Shown here: positions 28,671 to 38,213 of the stretch, in pieces
How the letters are laid out: each line of letters opens with the position of its first letter
Position numbering within the stretch: the stretch's first letter is position 1
Assembly: GCA_965204165.1 (NCBI GenBank)
Contig: OZ241969.1
Coordinates: forward strand, 2,790,001-2,854,000
Length of the DNA: 64,000 nt
Direction: 5' to 3'
DNA from: VYFG01 sp965204165
Lineage (GTDB): Bacteria > Pseudomonadota > Gammaproteobacteria > Arenicellales > Poriferihabitantaceae
Notes under the pieces: generated by a model
The model's input: only the letters and a program-made list of their open reading frames with translations
Databases searched by the model: none
Told to the model about the DNA's origin: nothing
Position numbers and translations under genes: made by a program

Positions 28671-30231
28671 ATCCGATATCAACGCCGCGCTTCGGGCGGA
28701 GATTCTGACCCTGAAGGAGGAGCTGACGGAGCTGAGGCGGCAGGTGGCCTGGTTCAACCGCCAGCTGTTCGGGGACAAGTCCGAGAAGCGGCATCTGCCG
28801 GACCCGCCGCCGGACCAGGCGGACCTGTTGGCGTCCCTCGGCCTGAAGCCGGACGCCGCGCCCCCGCCGGCCATGGAGAAGATCAGCTACGAGCGCCGCA
28901 AGCGGGGTCCCAAGAACAGGGAGGGGGCCGTCAACGAATCGGGGCTCCGGTTCGACGAGACGGTTCCGGTGGAAACCATCGTCCTGATGCCGCCGGAAGC
29001 CGATGGGATTCCGGAGGACCGGCGTGAGGTGGTCGGGGAGAAGGTGACCCACCGTCTGGCGCAGCGTCCCGGAAGCTACGTGATCCTGAAGTACGTCCGC
29101 CCGGTGATCCGAGAGAAGGACGCCGTCGGGAAGGCGAAGCTGCACACGGCGCCGGCGCCGGCGAACGTGCTGGACCGGAGCATCGCGGACGTGAGCCTGC
29201 TGGCGGGGATGCTGGTGGACAAGTTCGTGTACCACCTTCCGCTGCATCGCCAGCACCAGCGGATGGCGGACTGCGGGGTGCAGTTGTCCCGGAGCACGCT
29301 GTCGGTGCTGGTGGGCAGGGCAATCGACCTGCTCGAGCCGATCCGGGAGGCGCAGTACCGGAGCGTGCTGGAAAGCGCCGTGGTGGGGATGGACGAGACC
29401 CCGATCAGGGCCGGGCGGCAAGCGAAGGGGAAGATGCGCCGGGGCCAGTTGTGGCCGGTGTACGGCGACAGGGACGAGATGGTGTTCAAGTATACGGAGT
29501 CCCGGGCGCACCGCCATGTGCGGGAGATCCTGGGAGACGACTTCACGGGGACGTTGCTGACGGACGGGTTCGACGGCTATACCCGGTTTGCGGAGATGAT
29601 GGCCGCGGTGACCCATGCGTGTTGCTGGAGTCATGCCCGGAGGAAGTTCGAGGCGGCGCTGGATGCGGAGCCGGAGGCGGCGGATCATGCCCTGGCCCTG
29701 ATCGGGCTTCTGTACGCCCACGAGAAATGGATCCGGAAGAAGGCGTTGTCCGGGGAGGCGAAGCTGGCGTACCGGACCCGCCACAGTCTGCCGGTGGCCG
29801 GGGCGTTCTGGGATTGGTGTGATCGACAGTGCCGCCGCCACGACCTGCTGCCGTCGAATCCGCTGTCGAAGGCGCTGAAGTATGCGATGGCCCGTAAGGG
29901 CCCCCTGCAGGTGTTTCTGGCGGATCCGGACGTACCGCTGGACACGAACCACGTCGAGAGGGCGGTGCGGCCGATTGCCGTGGGCCGGAAGAACTGGATG
30001 TTTTGCTGGACGGAGGTGGGAGCGCATCGGGTAGCCGTGATCCAGAGCCTGTTGGTGACCTGCAGGATGCAGGGAATCGACCCCCATGTGTACCTGGTGG
30101 ACGTGCTGCAGCGGATCGGGCGGCACCCGGCGAAGGACGTGATCGACCTGACGCCCCGGGTCTGGAAGGAGAAGTTCGGGGACGATCCGCTGAAGGGCGA
30201 CCTGGACAGGGTCGGGAGCACCCTGCACTGA
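28642..30231 (+). CDS. tnpC: IS66 TnpC transposase, 529 aa
   Basis: The DDE transposase of the element. The N-terminal leucine-rich coiled coil (about 15-40: EILTLKEELTELRRQVAWF) precedes QLFGDKSEKR and a zinc-finger-like/HTH linker region. The catalytic DDE_Tnp_IS66 domain has GMDETPI, LTDGFDGYTR and NHVERAVRPIAVGRKNW. The final segment, DLTPRVWKEKFGDD, is the usual C-terminal IS66 tail. It is full length and intact, and supplies the missing N-terminus when compared with the truncated copy at 4167-5637. Confidence 0.95.
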   Translation: MLQAASAVPESDINAALRAEILTLKEELTELRRQVAWFNRQLFGDKSEKRHLPDPPPDQADLLASLGLKPDAAPPPAMEKISYERRKRGPKNREGAVNESGLRFDETVPVETIVLMPPEADGIPEDRREVVGEKVTHRLAQRPGSYVILKYVRPVIREKDAVGKAKLHTAPAPANVLDRSIADVSLLAGMLVDKFVYHLPLHRQHQRMADCGVQLSRSTLSVLVGRAIDLLEPIREAQYRSVLESAVVGMDETPIRAGRQAKGKMRRGQLWPVYGDRDEMVFKYTESRAHRHVREILGDDFTGTLLTDGFDGYTRFAEMMAAVTHACCWSHARRKFEAALDAEPEAADHALALIGLLYAHEKWIRKKALSGEAKLAYRTRHSLPVAGAFWDWCDRQCRRHDLLPSNPLSKALKYAMARKGPLQVFLADPDVPLDTNHVERAVRPIAVGRKNWMFCWTEVGAHRVAVIQSLLVTCRMQGIDPHVYLVDVLQRIGRHPAKDVIDLTPRVWKEKFGDDPLKGDLDRVGSTLH

Positions 30232-30374
30232 CCTGCCGTCCGCGGCTTCAATTCGCCGTCGGCCTTACACCTCGCCCTGAATGTGGATGTCCTGGTGCTT
30301 GCCCGGGAAAACCCGGTCAAGAGTATCCAGGGACGGGGACAAGGGGAAAGACGCCCCAGAATGGCCGCTTACCT

Positions 30375-33299
30375 TCAGATTTCTCCGTCCGAGGCCGTAC
30401 CGGCATCCTGTGCACGGGCGTCCGCACCCCGGAACAGGGCGCCCAGGTCGTCTTCGGTCAGGGCCAGCGGCCCGTCCCCGGTCCCATCGAACAGGGCGTC
30501 TGCCAGGGCCTGCTTGCGGGCCTGCAGTTCCCGGATGGCCGTCTCCACCGTGCCCTCGGCGATCAGGCGGTGGACGAACACGGGCCGTTCCCGTCCGATG
30601 CGGTGGGTCCGGTCCATGGCCTGGCGTTCGACCGCGGGGTTCCACCAGGGATCGTACAGGATCACGGTGTCCGCGGCGGTGAGGTTGAGGCCGGTGCCCC
30701 CGGCTTTCAGGCTGACCAGGAAAATCCGGGCCTCCCCCGCCTGGAACCGCCGGACCTGCTCGTCCCGGTCCTGTACCTCCGTACCCCCATGAAGCATGGA
30801 ATAGGACCATCCGCGCCGTGAGACGCCGTCCCCGATCAGCCGGAGCATCGTGACGAACTGGGAGAACACGAGAACCTGCCGCCCTTCGTCGAGCAGTTCC
30901 TCCAGAAGTTGAAAAAGCCGGTCGCGCTTGGCGCTTTGATGGACCTTCCGGGCGGCATCGAGCTTCACCAGCGCCGGGTCGCAGCAGGCCTGGCGCAGCT
31001 TCAGCAGGGCGTCGAGGATGGTGATCCGGGAACCGGCAATCCCCTTTTCGGCCACGGCCCTGCGCACCCGCTCGTCCATGGCCGCGCGGATGCCCTCGTA
31101 GAGCGCCGCCTGGTCCGGCCCGAGGGGCAGGACCTCGTCGATGACGGTCTTCGGGGGCAGTTCCGCGGCGACCTCTTCCTTGGTGCGGCGCAGGAGGAAG
31201 GGTTTCAGGCGGGTCGCGAGCAGGCGCTGGCGCTCCGGGTTTCCCTCCTGCTCGATGGGCGTTCGGTAGTCCCGGTCGAAGGACCTGCGGTCCCCGAGCA
31301 GGCCGGGGATCAGCCAGTCGAAGAGCGCCCACAGTTCCCCGAGGTTGTTTTCCATGGGCGTTCCGGTGAGTGCGAGCCGCTGCCGGGCGCGGATGCCCCG
31401 GATGCGCTTCGCGATGCCGGCGGCCGGGTTCTTCACGTTCTGGGCCTCGTCCAGAATGGCGAACTCGTACTCGTGGCGGAACAGCTCGGCATGGTCCCGG
31501 CGGACGAGGGCGTAGGTGGTCACCGCCAGGTGGTGCTTCGGGATGGCGGCGAAATCCGCCGCCCTGCCGGCGCCGTGCAGCACCAGCAGCCGGAGATCCG
31601 GGACGAAGCGGGCGGCCTCCCGCCGCCAGTTGCCGAGGAGGCCGGTGGGCACGACCAACAGGCTCGGCCGGTCCTTCTTCCGCTCGAGATGCTCGTGGGC
31701 CAGCAGGGCGAGGGCCTGCACGGTCTTGCCGAGGCCCATGTCGTCGGCGAGCACGCCGCCGAAGCCCGTGCCGGCCAGCGCCCGCAGCCAGCCGTATCCC
31801 TGCGACTGGTACGGCCGCAGGGCGCCGGCCAGCCCGGCGGGCGGCCCGATCGCGGCAGGGTCGGCGAGTTTCCGGAGCCGTTCGCCGAGTTCCCGCAGTT
31901 CGCCGCCCGCCGACCAGGACGCCCCGCAGCCTTCCAGCGCCCCGGCGAGCGCCGTCGCCCGGCCCGCCTCGGCGAGATGGAATCCCGTCAGGCCGTGGGC
32001 TTCCAGGAAAGCCGCGACGAACGGCGCCAGGCGCTCCCCGGAGACCGCGGCGCAGGCGCCGTCCGGGAACCGGGGATGGAACACCCGGCCCGCCAGCAAC
32101 GCCCGCACGCTTTCGGCGGGATCGGCGCTCCCTTCCAGTTCCCCGATGGTTTCCCGCGACAGCGAACCGATGAAGTCGATCATGAGCGGCACGAGGTCGA
32201 CGGACCGGCCGTCCACCGTGAGCCGCAGGGAAAGGGAGAACCAGTCGTCCCCGGACGGCTCCAGCGCGGTGGAGAATTCGGCAGGGCCGTCGAGGATCCG
32301 GACGGGCCAGGATTCCTCTGCCACGACCTCCCATCCGGCCGACCGGAGCGCCGGAACCGTCCGTGCGTGGAAGTCGAAGGCGGGGGCGAAGCCGCCGGCC
32401 TTGGGGTCCGCGGGCATCGGCAGGAGATGGTCGATGCGGCCGCCTTCGTCGAATTCGCGGACGCAGAACCGGGCCGCCCTGACCAGTTCCCCGCCGCAGT
32501 GGTCGATCACGAGAGCGTCGAGCCGCTCCAGGCAGCCGGTCTCCAGGTCGCGGTCCCGCTCGATCATTTCCACGTGATCGTCATGCAGGATCCGGATCGC
32601 GGGGAGGGTCCCGCGGTATTGGTTCCCGTCCCGGAGCGTATGGGCCCGTATCGGTTCGGGTGCGCCCGGGTAGACGAAATCCAGCCGGACGCAGGGATAG
32701 GGGAACGGGGAGGATCGGAACCCCGGCCGGTACAGGTGTAGGTCGCCGCTGATTCCGGCCAGGCGCATCTCGATCTCCGCCTGCATGGCCCGGTGCAGGC
32801 TCGCCGGGGGCGTGGCGCCGAAGAGCGTCAGGCGGGGGACCGGGCGCGCACTCCGCCGCACCGTCTTGCCGGCCTTCGTGTGCGGAACGCCGCCGCGGGT
32901 TTCTTTCGGTCCGGGAGCGGCCGCTCCGGAAGACGGATTGCCGGCCCGCCGGCCCCGGCGGGCTGCGGAGCCGTCCCGTTCGGGACTGCCGCGCTTCGGG
33001 ACCGGCAGGACGGACAGCAGGACTGCGGCCACGTGGCGGCAGTCGGGGCCCTGCCCGCAGGTGCATTCCCCGTGGAAGGGTACCTGTCCGCCATTCCCGC
33101 CGTGTCCATCCGTCCCCGGTCCGATGGCCACCGTGTGGATCCGGCCGGGGTTGGCGTGGTCCGACACGGACGCCCAGACGATCCCGGCGGGACCGCTGCG
33201 GATGTCCCGCACCCGGCCCGCCCCGCGGCATTCCGCGCCCTGCGCGAAACTCCTGGAACCGACCTTCCGGCGAACGGCCGCCGCAGTGAACGGGATCAT
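30375..33299 (-). CDS. SNF2-family helicase with N-terminal SWIM zinc finger, 974 aa
   Basis: An ATP-dependent DNA translocase. A SWIM finger (C79, C81, C87, H89 in CTCGQGPDCRH) lies near the N-terminus, then a linker and large accessory region (to about 490). The SNF2 motor follows, with Walker A DDMGLGKT (about 520), DEAQN (about 618), LTGTPMEN, and C-lobe motifs GGTGLNLTAAD and DRTHRIGR (about 900). This matches bacterial SWIM-SNF2 proteins. ATG 33299 starts 10 bp after the stop of the UvrD-like gene, so the two probably form one transcript. Its stop codon lies inside the IS66 target duplication, so the product is intact, but its original downstream sequence is now 2.5 kb away. Confidence 0.92.
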   Translation of the reverse strand: MIPFTAAAVRRKVGSRSFAQGAECRGAGRVRDIRSGPAGIVWASVSDHANPGRIHTVAIGPGTDGHGGNGGQVPFHGECTCGQGPDCRHVAAVLLSVLPVPKRGSPERDGSAARRGRRAGNPSSGAAAPGPKETRGGVPHTKAGKTVRRSARPVPRLTLFGATPPASLHRAMQAEIEMRLAGISGDLHLYRPGFRSSPFPYPCVRLDFVYPGAPEPIRAHTLRDGNQYRGTLPAIRILHDDHVEMIERDRDLETGCLERLDALVIDHCGGELVRAARFCVREFDEGGRIDHLLPMPADPKAGGFAPAFDFHARTVPALRSAGWEVVAEESWPVRILDGPAEFSTALEPSGDDWFSLSLRLTVDGRSVDLVPLMIDFIGSLSRETIGELEGSADPAESVRALLAGRVFHPRFPDGACAAVSGERLAPFVAAFLEAHGLTGFHLAEAGRATALAGALEGCGASWSAGGELRELGERLRKLADPAAIGPPAGLAGALRPYQSQGYGWLRALAGTGFGGVLADDMGLGKTVQALALLAHEHLERKKDRPSLLVVPTGLLGNWRREAARFVPDLRLLVLHGAGRAADFAAIPKHHLAVTTYALVRRDHAELFRHEYEFAILDEAQNVKNPAAGIAKRIRGIRARQRLALTGTPMENNLGELWALFDWLIPGLLGDRRSFDRDYRTPIEQEGNPERQRLLATRLKPFLLRRTKEEVAAELPPKTVIDEVLPLGPDQAALYEGIRAAMDERVRRAVAEKGIAGSRITILDALLKLRQACCDPALVKLDAARKVHQSAKRDRLFQLLEELLDEGRQVLVFSQFVTMLRLIGDGVSRRGWSYSMLHGGTEVQDRDEQVRRFQAGEARIFLVSLKAGGTGLNLTAADTVILYDPWWNPAVERQAMDRTHRIGRERPVFVHRLIAEGTVETAIRELQARKQALADALFDGTGDGPLALTEDDLGALFRGADARAQDAGTASDGEI

Positions 33300-33309
33300 G
33301 GGGCCAGCC

Positions 33310-36300
33310 CTAGAAGAACGGGCCGGACTCCGGCTCCGCGGACCCCGCATCGGCGGCATCCCCGGGGCCCCGCCCGAGGCATTCCATGACCCTGCGCCGC
33401 ATCCGCTCCCTGTGGTCGCGGAATATCCGGGCGTACGTCGGATCCGTCCTGTACGGCTCGAACCCGAATCCGGCGAACTCCATCTCCGGGTCCAGAAGCA
33501 GAACCTCCAGGTCCAGCAGGTCGTACACCCCGACCCACTCGTCCCCGACGCGCACACACATCTCCGGGTTCAGGACGTACACGCCCCGGTCCGTCCGCCG
33601 GAAGATCCGCCGGTTGGCGGGAATGTCCCGATCGGCCTCGTTGCGCGCAAGAACCGAAGACACGTACGGCCGCCTCTTCCGGTAGGCCGGGACCGCGGAA
33701 GCCGGCAGCCGTTCCAGTGCCTCCGCAATATCCGCAGCGCGCAGCCCGACCCGGCCACGGGATATGTTTTCCGGCATCCGCGTGCCGAACAGCGCCACGA
33801 AGACGTTGAACAGAAGGAACTCCGCTCCGCGGCCGTCCAGCTTCACCAGCCGCTCGCGCACCATGACGGAAACGTCCGCCGGGCACAGCCGCCGGTACAG
33901 TTCCCCGGGCGCCCGCCGGGCGTGGCGTTCGTCCAGGAAGACCTCCTGCAGCAGGACCTGGAACGCCGTGAGGCCCGCGGTGTTCACCGGACGGGGGTCC
34001 GCGCCCATGTCCGTCAGCATCTCCACGGCCCCCTCGTGGCCGAACCGCGCGGCCAGCATCAGCGGCGTGCAGTTGAACGGATCCCGGTGGTCCGGGCCGT
34101 ACCTGTCCACCAGCTTCCGCACGACGTTCACGCCCCGGAAGGAATACGCCGTGAAGTGGTTGATCACGAGCTTCCGGATTCCCGCCTCCTCCGGCCCCAG
34201 GGCCGGCCTGAAGCCGGATACCGCGAGGCGCCCCAGGCGGGCGCGGTCGCGGGCGAGGAGGGCGTACTCGTACAGGCGCAGCAGGTCCTTGCGGCCGGCG
34301 GCGGCGTCGAACGCCCGTCCGGTCAGGTCTGCAAGCGCCCGCCGGTCCAGGGGCTTCCACGGAACCGCCCGGACGCCGAGGACCCGCTCGCGGATGGCCG
34401 CCGCCTGCTCCGCCTTGCCCTGGCGCTCCAGCCTGCTCGCCTCCCGGCGCCATTCCGCCAGGCTGGATGTCTGGTCCTCCAGGTCCAGTTCCCCCTCGAA
34501 CACGGAAATGCCGAGAAGGTCGAACAGGGGCTGGCGCGGCTCCGGCTCCACCAGGCAGACGGTGCGAACCGCACGGGTCACGGCCACGTACAGCGCGTTG
34601 ATGTGGAACCGGTAGATCTCCAGCGACCGGTCGCCCCGGTCCCTGGCGCGCGCGTACCCGATCTCCCCGGACCGGACCTCCCCCGGATCGACCCCGCGGG
34701 CGATCTCCCGGAACCGGCCCGCGTCGCCGGAGACGAACCCGTACAGGATGACGTGGTCGTATTCCAGCCCCTTGGCCTCCTGCACGGTGAACACCAGGGG
34801 CGTGCGGAACCGCTCCCGCGCCCCGGCCTTCTGTTCCGGGTGCAGGACGATCACCGCGTGCCTGGCCGACCCGTGGGTCTTGCCGTCCAGCTCCCGCGTC
34901 ACCCCGGCTTCGTCCGGCAGCAGCAGCACGCCGCCTTCGTCTTCGGCGTTGCTGGTCACCAGGTGGCTGCTCATCCGGTCCACGGAGCCGAAGCGCGCCT
35001 GCTTCAGCCGCAGGATCCGGTTCGCCGTCTCCGTCACCTGCCGCGAGTTCCGGTAGTTGGTCGTCAGCACCCGAACCACCCCCTCCGGGTTTTTCGTGCG
35101 GCAGGATCCGGCGTTCTTTTCAATCCTTTCGTCCTTCCCGTTCCCGTCGTTCCCGCCGGCTCTGCCGTTTCTCCTGTTTTCCGCATCCTCCCCCGTCCTG
35201 CCGTGCAGGTGGCTCCTGACGCCCGACCAGGAAAAGAAGTTCGGATGCACGATCTGGTTGGCGTCGCCGCACAGGATGAAGTTCCGGGTATCACGCAGGG
35301 AACGCAGGACGAGGTCGATCTGCACGTTGGTGAAGTCCTGCACCTCGTCGATCACGGCGAAGTCCCACGACGGCTCCACGAGGTTCCGGTACCCGTGGCT
35401 CAGGATGTTCACGTCGTGCCGCCCGGATTCCCCCAGGTGCGCGAGGTACTTCAGGAACAGGTCGTGCACCCGGCCCCGGTCCTCAGGGGCGTAGATCGAC
35501 CGGCGGACCCCGAGCGCCTCGTATTCCGCGAGGGACAGGTACGGGGAATCCCCGGCGGCGCCCGTGATCACGCCGCCGAACTCCTCGAACACGCGGTACG
35601 CGTCCCTGAGGCCCGACGCCCGTTCGTGGCGCCCGAACCAGCGCGCGAATTCCGCGAACGCCATCTCCCGGGTCGGCGGCACCCGGATGCTCTCCAGGAA
35701 CTCCGCGTAGGACAGGAAAACCGCCTCCTGGTCCCCGTTCCCGTAGTTCAGCCCGTAGTAGGCTTCCCGGGACCGGTCGGCCAGATGGGGCGAGCGGGTC
35801 ACGTACAGCACGTCGCCCCCGGCCTGCTTCAGCTTCTCCAGCGTCAGCACCGTCTTGCCGCTGCCCGCCGAGCCGACGACGATGAACGGCGGCGCCAGCG
35901 CGAACGCCTCCTGTTGCGCGTCGTCGAAGAAGATCACCCGGTCGAGCACGTTGAACGTGCCCCGCCGGGGGTTCAGGTAGGCCAGTTCCACACCCTCATC
36001 GGCGGATTCCGGCGAAGGCGGCGCGATTCCATCGTCAGCGGCCTGTTCCCCGTCCCCGGGCGCACCCTGCGCAAGGAATCGGGATTTGCCGTAGGCGTGG
36101 TTGGGGATGTACTCCAGCACCAGGATGCAGGTCTCCCCGCCGTGACGGGCGAACGAGAACAGGATCCGGTTGCGGCGGTCGAGGCGGGCGCGGAACAGGT
36201 TGTCGCCGACCTTCCGGGCCTCGGCGGAACGGAAGTCCCCGGCCTCGAGCCGGGACCTCAGCTTGGCGAAGTTGGGGATCCGGTCCGGATCGAGTCCCTG

Positions 36301-36405
36301 GTGGAGATATACCTGCAATGCGGCGGCGGTCGGATGACGGGGGGTAAGGATGATAACGGCACGGCAACGGCAGGGCCAGCCCGGACAGCCTGAAATACAA
36401 GGCAA
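33310..36405 (-). CDS. UvrD-like SF1 helicase with RelE-like N-terminus and ankyrin-type repeats
   Basis: Residue numbers are from a TTG at 36405. About 25-115 resemble a RelE/ParE toxin fold (IPNFAKLRSRLEAGDFR ... LFRARLDRRNRILFSF). A UvrD/Rep-type motor follows: Walker A GSAGSGKT (178-185), DEVQDF (about 350), CGDANQIVHP, and QEAKGLEYDHV with YVAVTRA. The C-terminus has ankyrin-like repeats (CTPLMLAARFGHEGAVEML, about 775-805). The pairing with SWIM-SNF2 10 bp downstream suggests joint action on DNA. The start is unsure: no ATG or ribosome site is seen before the DDE element whose end lies at 36421, so the true start may be TTG 36405 or may have been lost to the insertion. Confidence 0.8.
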   Translation of the reverse strand: MPCISGCPGWPCRCRAVIILTPRHPTAAALQVYLHQGLDPDRIPNFAKLRSRLEAGDFRSAEARKVGDNLFRARLDRRNRILFSFARHGGETCILVLEYIPNHAYGKSRFLAQGAPGDGEQAADDGIAPPSPESADEGVELAYLNPRRGTFNVLDRVIFFDDAQQEAFALAPPFIVVGSAGSGKTVLTLEKLKQAGGDVLYVTRSPHLADRSREAYYGLNYGNGDQEAVFLSYAEFLESIRVPPTREMAFAEFARWFGRHERASGLRDAYRVFEEFGGVITGAAGDSPYLSLAEYEALGVRRSIYAPEDRGRVHDLFLKYLAHLGESGRHDVNILSHGYRNLVEPSWDFAVIDEVQDFTNVQIDLVLRSLRDTRNFILCGDANQIVHPNFFSWSGVRSHLHGRTGEDAENRRNGRAGGNDGNGKDERIEKNAGSCRTKNPEGVVRVLTTNYRNSRQVTETANRILRLKQARFGSVDRMSSHLVTSNAEDEGGVLLLPDEAGVTRELDGKTHGSARHAVIVLHPEQKAGARERFRTPLVFTVQEAKGLEYDHVILYGFVSGDAGRFREIARGVDPGEVRSGEIGYARARDRGDRSLEIYRFHINALYVAVTRAVRTVCLVEPEPRQPLFDLLGISVFEGELDLEDQTSSLAEWRREASRLERQGKAEQAAAIRERVLGVRAVPWKPLDRRALADLTGRAFDAAAGRKDLLRLYEYALLARDRARLGRLAVSGFRPALGPEEAGIRKLVINHFTAYSFRGVNVVRKLVDRYGPDHRDPFNCTPLMLAARFGHEGAVEMLTDMGADPRPVNTAGLTAFQVLLQEVFLDERHARRAPGELYRRLCPADVSVMVRERLVKLDGRGAEFLLFNVFVALFGTRMPENISRGRVGLRAADIAEALERLPASAVPAYRKRRPYVSSVLARNEADRDIPANRRIFRRTDRGVYVLNPEMCVRVGDEWVGVYDLLDLEVLLLDPEMEFAGFGFEPYRTDPTYARIFRDHRERMRRRVMECLGRGPGDAADAGSAEPESGPFF

Positions 36406-36420
36406 ATTCGTTCTCGAAGG

Positions 36421-37943
36421 ACTTGCAAAATTGCCTGATTGAGCGAGTTTTTCACCCCAACAGGCGATTTTCAAAGCAGGGCCAAGGGGTCGGACGGTGG
36501 TATAGTGAAGTCTTGAAACACACACTGCGCCGCCGAACAACCCGATGCCCCTTGCGACGACTATATCCAACCTCCGCTACCTTTTTCAAGACGAAATTTT
36601 CCCGGCCATCGAGGACCGGACCGGACGACTGTCGGAGAAGCACCGGCGCCTGATCGCGGTCCTTGACTGGGTGAAGGTGGAAACCTTCTTCCCTGCCTGC
36701 CCGGTGAGCGCCGGACGTCCGACGGCGGATCGGGTGGCCCTGGCGACGGCGTTCATCGCCAAGGCCATCTGGGATCTGCCCACCACCCGGCACCTGATGG
36801 ACCGGATCCTGTCGGACCCGGCGCTGCGCAGGATGTGCGGGTGGAGCCGGTGTTCCGAGGTGCCGAGCGAGGCGACGTTCTCCAGGGCGTTTGCCTTGTT
36901 CGCTGAAGGCGACCTGCCGGGGAGGATGCACGAGGCGCTGATCCGGAGCACCCTGGGCAGGGACGATGTGATCGTCGGGCACCTGTCCCGGGACTCGACG
37001 GCGATCGAGGCCCGGGAGAAACCGGAACGGAAAAAGGCTTCGGACAAGGATGAAGGCAATGGCAAGGATGGGAAGAAGGGAAAAACCGCGAAGCGCAAGC
37101 CGGGGCGTCCGCCCAAGGGGGATTCGTCCGAAGGGAAGCCCGAACGCAGACTGGAGCGGCAGTTGCAGATGTCCTTCGGGGAAATGATGGCGGACCTGCC
37201 GCGGAAATGCGGCATCGGCACCAAGCGCAACGCCAAGGGGTTCCTGACCTCCTGGAAGGGATACAAGCTCCACATCGACGGCGCGGACGGCGGCATACCG
37301 GTCAGCTGCATCCTGACCTCGGCCTTCCTCCATGACAGCCAGGCCGCCATTCCGCTGGCCGCGCAAAGCGACCGGCGGGTGACCGCGTGCTACGAAGTCA
37401 TGGACAGCGCCTACGACGCCCCGGAAATCAGGGCCTACAGCGAATCCCTGGGCCATGTGCCGATCATCGACACCAATCCCCGCCGGGACCGGGCACTCAA
37501 GGAAAGTCTCCGCCGGGAGGCCCGCGCCCAGCGCGCCGCCGGGCATATCGATCACAAGACGGTGCGTTACCGTGAACGGTCCAACATCGAGCGGATCAAC
37601 GGACGGCTCAAGGACGAGTTCGGCGGCCGCCATGTCCGCGTGCGGGGACCCACCAAGGTGAACTGCCACCTGATGTGGGGCATCCTCGCACTCACGGTGG
37701 ACCAGCTTCTCCGGCTCGGGACCTGAGTCGAACCCCGAACCGATTTCCCTGCTGAATACCCTGCCATCCCGCGAAGATGGCGTGGAAAGGCTCGTCCCGA
37801 AACCACCGGAATCCCCTCGTCGGGGTACTTCACGCCCTCCCGGACGGCAAAATCCATCCGTAATTGATCGCCAGCGATGGCGCTATCCGGCCATTCTTAT
37901 GGTGCGTTGCACAATACTTCTCTCTCGCCGGAATTTTGCAAGT
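36421..37943 (+). mobile_element. DDE insertion sequence (IS4/IS5 superfamily), about 1.5 kb
   Basis: ACTTGCAAAATT at 36421-36432 recurs as its complement AATTTTGCAAGT at 37932-37943, on either side of an intact transposase gene. I take these as terminal inverted repeats. They are short, and similarity does not extend far inward. Only a 2-bp GG is shared outside the ends, so the exact boundaries and target duplication are uncertain. Confidence 0.6.
36545..37726 (+). CDS. DDE transposase (IS4/IS5 superfamily), 393 aa
   Basis: The catalytic residues are likely D150 (SRDSTAIEAR), D287 (EVMDSAYDAPE) and E349 (YRERSNIERINGRLKDEF), a Y-R-E-K-type arrangement. The N-terminal helical domain carries LPTTRHLMDRI and VPSEATFSRAF, seen in this superfamily. 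A Lys-rich insert (about 158-200, KKASDKDEGNGKDGKKGK) separates the first aspartate from the rest. The protein appears complete. A TATAGT -10-like box lies near 36500. Confidence 0.85.
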   Translation: MPLATTISNLRYLFQDEIFPAIEDRTGRLSEKHRRLIAVLDWVKVETFFPACPVSAGRPTADRVALATAFIAKAIWDLPTTRHLMDRILSDPALRRMCGWSRCSEVPSEATFSRAFALFAEGDLPGRMHEALIRSTLGRDDVIVGHLSRDSTAIEAREKPERKKASDKDEGNGKDGKKGKTAKRKPGRPPKGDSSEGKPERRLERQLQMSFGEMMADLPRKCGIGTKRNAKGFLTSWKGYKLHIDGADGGIPVSCILTSAFLHDSQAAIPLAAQSDRRVTACYEVMDSAYDAPEIRAYSESLGHVPIIDTNPRRDRALKESLRREARAQRAAGHIDHKTVRYRERSNIERINGRLKDEFGGRHVRVRGPTKVNCHLMWGILALTVDQLLRLGT

Positions 37944-38213
37944 GGCTCGTTGGGTAATCAATCACCAGTCCCCCCAACAGTACACCGAAAGCCAACCAGT
38001 TCGGCCTCTATAAATACAACAAACATGTGTAGATGTGTATTGCGGTGATAATCGGGCTCCACCATTACTTCACTGGCTTACATCACCCGCCTACCGAAGA
38101 ATTTCCACGTACCGAACCGATACCCGACATTCGCACTATTGCATCATCGGGTTATTGGGCGAATCCGATTCCAATTTGATTACGGAATCAACAGAGGCTG
38201 TTGGATAAGCTTT
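37944..38213. other. AT-richer spacer, no gene seen
   Basis: Base composition drops compared with the neighbouring kilobases. No convincing protein. It joins the right end of the DDE element to the broken dioxygenase gene. Confidence 0.4.

Larger units (their letters stand above)
27835..30372 (+). mobile_element. Complete IS66-family element, 2538 bp, with 8-bp target duplication
   Basis: Terminal repeats are GTAACCGGCCATTCTGAGGC at the left and the complement of GTAAGCGGCCATTCTGGGGC at the right. The 8 bp CTTCAGAT occurs exactly at 27827-27834 and again at 30373-30380, the duplication length expected for IS66. The element carries tnpA, tnpB and tnpC in order. It landed on the stop codon of the SNF2 gene; the duplicated 8 bp includes that stop, so the helicase frame is unchanged. 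Confidence 0.96.

Noticed and set aside
32785..36393. A 1202-codon plus-strand frame opposite the helicase operon
   Set aside because: Shadow; the minus strand carries complete UvrD and SNF2 motifs.
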